NCBI GenBank assembly: GCA_019424135.1 | Contig: JAHYZZ010000005.1 | Span: 7,882-53,949, forward strand | DNA from: Lachnospiraceae bacterium | Lineage (GTDB): Bacteria; Bacillota; Clostridia; Lachnospirales; Lachnospiraceae | Direction: 5' to 3' | Length of the DNA stretch: 46,068 nt | Translations under genes and position numbers: made by a program | Shown here: positions 43,485 to 46,068 of the stretch, one piece after another | Numbering within the stretch: the stretch's first letter is position 1 | How the letters are laid out: the number at the start of each line of letters is the position of its first letter | Notes under the pieces: model-generated | Database searches by the model: none | What the model was told of the DNA's origin: nothing | The model's input: the letters and a program-made list of their open reading frames with translations, nothing else

Positions 43485-44558
43485 GTGGAAACGACGGAAC
43501 TTCGGTACGTAGATTTAAAAAATTATATTTGCCGGCAGATTTATGAAGGGGTGTATCAGGATGGGGAGAAGATCCCTTCAGAACGGCAGATGGCTGTAGA
43601 TTATGAGGTCAGCCGGATTACAGTAAGAAAAGCCCTGGAACTTTTGGAAGAAGAGGAGTTAATTGTAAGAGAAGTGGGAAATGGGACGACGGTAACCCTA
43701 AAAAACCATGGAAATGAGACTTCCATGGATGTGGTTGCGCTGGCGGCGCCGTCCAGGAATCCTTTCTTTGCACATTTTATTGCTAAGTTCCAAAGATGTG
43801 CCTGGGAGCATGATGCGCTGCTTTTATATGTGGAAGCGCCGGAACATACCTCTTTGGAGGACTGTCTGTACCGGCTGTACAGTAAAAATATCCGAAACGC
43901 TGTCGTGTGGCCGGATGACAGGAATGTGGATCAGGAAAAGCTATTCAGACTTCGAAGCATCGGTATGAATCTGGTTTTTTTTGATACAGATGCTGCAGGG
44001 GACTATGCAGACAGCGTTTTTGTAGATAATATCGATGCCGTGCGGACACTGCTGGAACAGGAGAGAAAGGAGCACGAGCAGTATCTGTATATCGGGTGGG
44101 ATAACCAGAAGGTGGGGAATATCAGAAAAAGGGAAGAGAGCTTCCGAAGATTCTGCCCCAAGGGACAGGTATACCACGTGCCCTGGAGACGAGACCGGAA
44201 GATGGCGGATCAGTCGAAAAAAGAGATAGAAAAAATAGCCGGCAAAATGACAGACGGCATGATCTTATGCGGTACCGGGGAACTGGCACAGCAGACGGCA
44301 GAAGTAATCTGGCGGCCTGGGATATCTGAAGAAGTACAAAAAGAGAGAATTTCGCTGGCGGCCATCGATGATTTTGATGGTTCCGGCAGATATCCGGTGT
44401 CTGTTTATAATCAGGATCTGGAGAAAGCTGCCAGAGAGATCTATAGAAATCTGGAACGTCAGAGTCGGGAAGGAAGAGAATGGAAAGCAAAGATTATCCC
44501 TGTAAAGGGAGGATATAAAGCAGGTATGAAAGGAGAACACGCAAGATGGAACGAGTAA
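43485..44558 (+). CDS. AraR-like regulator (GntR DNA-binding domain, LacI-type effector domain)
   Basis: A 357-residue repressor. Residues 8-75 are a GntR winged helix (GEKIPSERQMAVDYEVSRIT then VRKALELLEEEELI), and from about 82 a periplasmic-binding-protein-like sugar domain follows (MDVVALAAPSRNPFFAHFIA). This combination is that of Bacillus subtilis AraR, which senses L-arabinose. The start is GTG with GGGGAGG 7 bases ahead. It overlaps the aldo/keto reductase gene by 13 bases, and with xylulokinase downstream a pentose or pentitol inducer is likely. Confidence 0.9.
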   Translation: METTELRYVDLKNYICRQIYEGVYQDGEKIPSERQMAVDYEVSRITVRKALELLEEEELIVREVGNGTTVTLKNHGNETSMDVVALAAPSRNPFFAHFIAKFQRCAWEHDALLLYVEAPEHTSLEDCLYRLYSKNIRNAVVWPDDRNVDQEKLFRLRSIGMNLVFFDTDAAGDYADSVFVDNIDAVRTLLEQERKEHEQYLYIGWDNQKVGNIRKREESFRRFCPKGQVYHVPWRRDRKMADQSKKEIEKIAGKMTDGMILCGTGELAQQTAEVIWRPGISEEVQKERISLAAIDDFDGSGRYPVSVYNQDLEKAAREIYRNLERQSREGREWKAKIIPVKGGYKAGMKGEHARWNE

Positions 44559-45559
44559 ATTCACAGCTGGTGCCGCAAAGAAAGCTGTCGAATGGGATGG
44601 TGATCCCTGGGATCGGGATGGGAACCTTCGGGAATGACCGGTATTCGTCAAAAGAAGTATCTGATGCTGTATATGGGGCTATCAAAGCCGGGTACCGTCT
44701 GTTTGACTGTGCAGCTTCTTACGGCAATGAAGCGCAGATTGGAAAGGTATTTGCCAAAGCTTTTGCCGATGGGATTGTCCAAAGACAGGAACTGACCATC
44801 ATGTCAAAGGTCTGGAACGACATGCATGGAAAGGGAGATGTGCTGGTAGCCTGTGCGAAGACGCTAAGGGATTTGGGACTTTCTTATCTGGATATCTATA
44901 TGGTACACTGGCCGTTCCCCAACTATCATGCTCCGGGGGCACACTTAGAGGGGAGAAACAAAGACGCGGTGCCTTTTTCTCTGGAGGAATACATGACCAC
45001 CTGGCGGCAGATGGAACAGCTGGTGGATCTGGGGCTGGTGAGAAGCATCGGTATGTCTAACATGACGATCACCAAGCTTTCGCAAGTACTGCCCCTTTGC
45101 CGGATCCGTCCAACAGTGCTGGAAGTAGAGATCAATCCGACCTTCCAGCAGCCAAAGCTTTTTGAATACTGTAAAGCCCATGATATTCAGCTGATCGCTT
45201 TCAGCCCTATGGGATCGCCCTGCAGGCCGGAGCGTGATACGGAAGAAGGGGATGTGGTGACCTTTGAACTTCCAGAACTCAAAAAGATTGCCAGATCCCA
45301 TGGATGTCATCCGGCGACTATTTGTGTGAAATGGGCAGTGCAAAGAGGACAGATCCCAATCCCCTTTTCCGTATTTGAAAAGGAATATGTGGGAAATCTG
45401 AAATGTACGACAGAAGATTTCCTTACGGAAGAGGAAATGGAAATTTTAAGAAAGGCAGATAAAAACGCCCGTCTGATCAAAGGGAAAGTTTTCTTATGGG
45501 AAGAGGCAAAGGACTGGCGGGATATCTGGGATGGTGAAGACGAATGGAATACTTTGTAG
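44546..45559 (+). CDS. aldo/keto reductase
   Basis: A 337-residue NAD(P)H-dependent oxidoreductase with the catalytic set D54 and Y59 (LFDCAASYGNEAQIG), K88 (IMSKVW) and H121 (YMVHWPFPNY). GIGMGTFGN near the start and VRSIGMSNMT are family motifs. In this setting, between an AraR-like regulator and xylulokinase, it may interconvert a pentose or ketose and a polyol, but the substrate is inferred only. The ATG overlaps the regulator gene, and the stop overlaps xylB. Confidence 0.9.
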   Translation: MERVNSQLVPQRKLSNGMVIPGIGMGTFGNDRYSSKEVSDAVYGAIKAGYRLFDCAASYGNEAQIGKVFAKAFADGIVQRQELTIMSKVWNDMHGKGDVLVACAKTLRDLGLSYLDIYMVHWPFPNYHAPGAHLEGRNKDAVPFSLEEYMTTWRQMEQLVDLGLVRSIGMSNMTITKLSQVLPLCRIRPTVLEVEINPTFQQPKLFEYCKAHDIQLIAFSPMGSPCRPERDTEEGDVVTFELPELKKIARSHGCHPATICVKWAVQRGQIPIPFSVFEKEYVGNLKCTTEDFLTEEEMEILRKADKNARLIKGKVFLWEEAKDWRDIWDGEDEWNTL

Positions 45560-46068
45560 GAATTGATCTTGGAACGTCGAGTGTACGTGCAGTAGCTGTT
45601 GATACAACAGGCCAGGCGGTATCTTGGGGTCAGTGTGAATATGATATTAAAAAACCCGGGCTTGACCGGGCTGAGCAGGATATGGATCAGCTATGGGAAG
45701 CAACGGTGCTTGCCATCCGCAAGATGTTGGAAGAACAACCACAGATCAGGACAAAGATCGGGGGAATTGGGTTCTCCGGACAGATGCATGGCCTGGTTAT
45801 GGTGGATAAAAATATGCGGCCACTGGGCAATGCAATTATCTGGGCAGATCAGCGTACGGGAGAGCAGATCTCTCATATATATGAAATGGTTCCTGAAGAA
45901 GAATTCGGGAAAGTCTTTGAGAACCGCTTAAGTGCCGGATTTCTTTTGCCGTCCCTGGTGTGGGTCCGGGAGAATGAGCCAGAGACATATGAGAAGATTT
46001 ATAAGGTCATGCTTCCCAAAGACTATATCCGCTATAAAATCTGCGCAGAGCTTGGCACAGATGCTTCA
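45544..46068 (+). CDS. xylB: xylulokinase (FGGY family), N-terminal part
   Basis: Xylulokinase phosphorylates D-xylulose for entry into the pentose phosphate pathway. The frame starts at an ATG overlapping the aldo/keto reductase end by 16 bases and stays open to the window end (175 codons of about 490-500). Visible motifs are FVGIDLGTSSVRAVAVD (phosphate-binding), GFSGQMHGLV, diagnostic of xylulokinase, NAIIWADQRT, and LPKDYIRYKI. Only the first FGGY domain is inside the window. Confidence 0.9.
   Translation, partial: MEYFVGIDLGTSSVRAVAVDTTGQAVSWGQCEYDIKKPGLDRAEQDMDQLWEATVLAIRKMLEEQPQIRTKIGGIGFSGQMHGLVMVDKNMRPLGNAIIWADQRTGEQISHIYEMVPEEEFGKVFENRLSAGFLLPSLVWVRENEPETYEKIYKVMLPKDYIRYKICAELGTDAS

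Overview
The window looks like chromosomal DNA of a Lachnospiraceae-type clostridium (phylum Bacillota). The signs are strong AGGAGG-like ribosome sites, TTGACA/TATAAT promoters, a SAM-I riboswitch before metK, a long SRP RNA with an Alu domain, PadR/LysR/AraR-type regulators, and small proteins typical of gut clostridia. This placement is inferred from gene content and protein style, not from a marker-gene comparison. No rRNA, tRNA, CRISPR array, IS element or prophage was seen.

Layout. 1-3433: the end of an F-type ATP synthase operon (atpA cut by the window edge, then atpG, atpD, atpC). 3657-5784: a LysR regulator divergent from a YeiH-type membrane exporter. 5843-7930: aroF-aroB, the first two steps of the shikimate pathway, on the minus strand. 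8126-8752: a phosphopantetheinyl transferase broken by one in-frame TAG. 8909-12786: an HTH protein with a very acidic linker, a dNTP triphosphohydrolase, a Lachnospiraceae-type unknown protein and tadA. 12787-13006: SRP RNA on the minus strand. 13045-17657: a B12/radical SAM protein, a 34-residue membrane peptide, a VanW protein, a lone AIR-synthase C-terminal domain and trmL. 17763-26430: a complete nine-gene V/A-type ATPase operon whose rotor subunit carries the Na+-binding residues known from Enterococcus hirae.

26574-33611: a fluoride channel, an amidohydrolase, a small unknown protein, a shikimate-kinase-like protein, murA, an OFA-type transporter, and metK behind a SAM-I riboswitch. 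33690-38766: a two-component system, an EamA transporter, a PadR regulator with a partner membrane protein that ends in an NfeD-like domain, and a TetR-type regulator. 38796-43340: a family 8 glycosyltransferase, ftsH, a CarD-like factor and an anchored extracellular protein of unknown role. 43485-46068: the start of a pentose-use operon (AraR-like repressor, aldo/keto reductase, xylulokinase cut by the window edge).

The most unusual structure not explained by genes is a set of three long near-perfect inverted repeats sharing a GGGACG core (4561-4606, 30720-30769, 32008-32070). They resemble REP/RAYT-type palindromes; one sits in the lysR leader and another supplies the -35 box of the metK promoter. 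Other points of interest are the nonsense-broken PPTase, the ffs gene whose promoter and terminator lie in the flanking genes' leader and coding end, the shikimate-kinase-like protein lacking the usual shikimate-binding Arg, the NfeD-fused PadR partner, and an orphan intrinsic terminator ahead of ftsH. I did not find a clearly new defence or mobile system.
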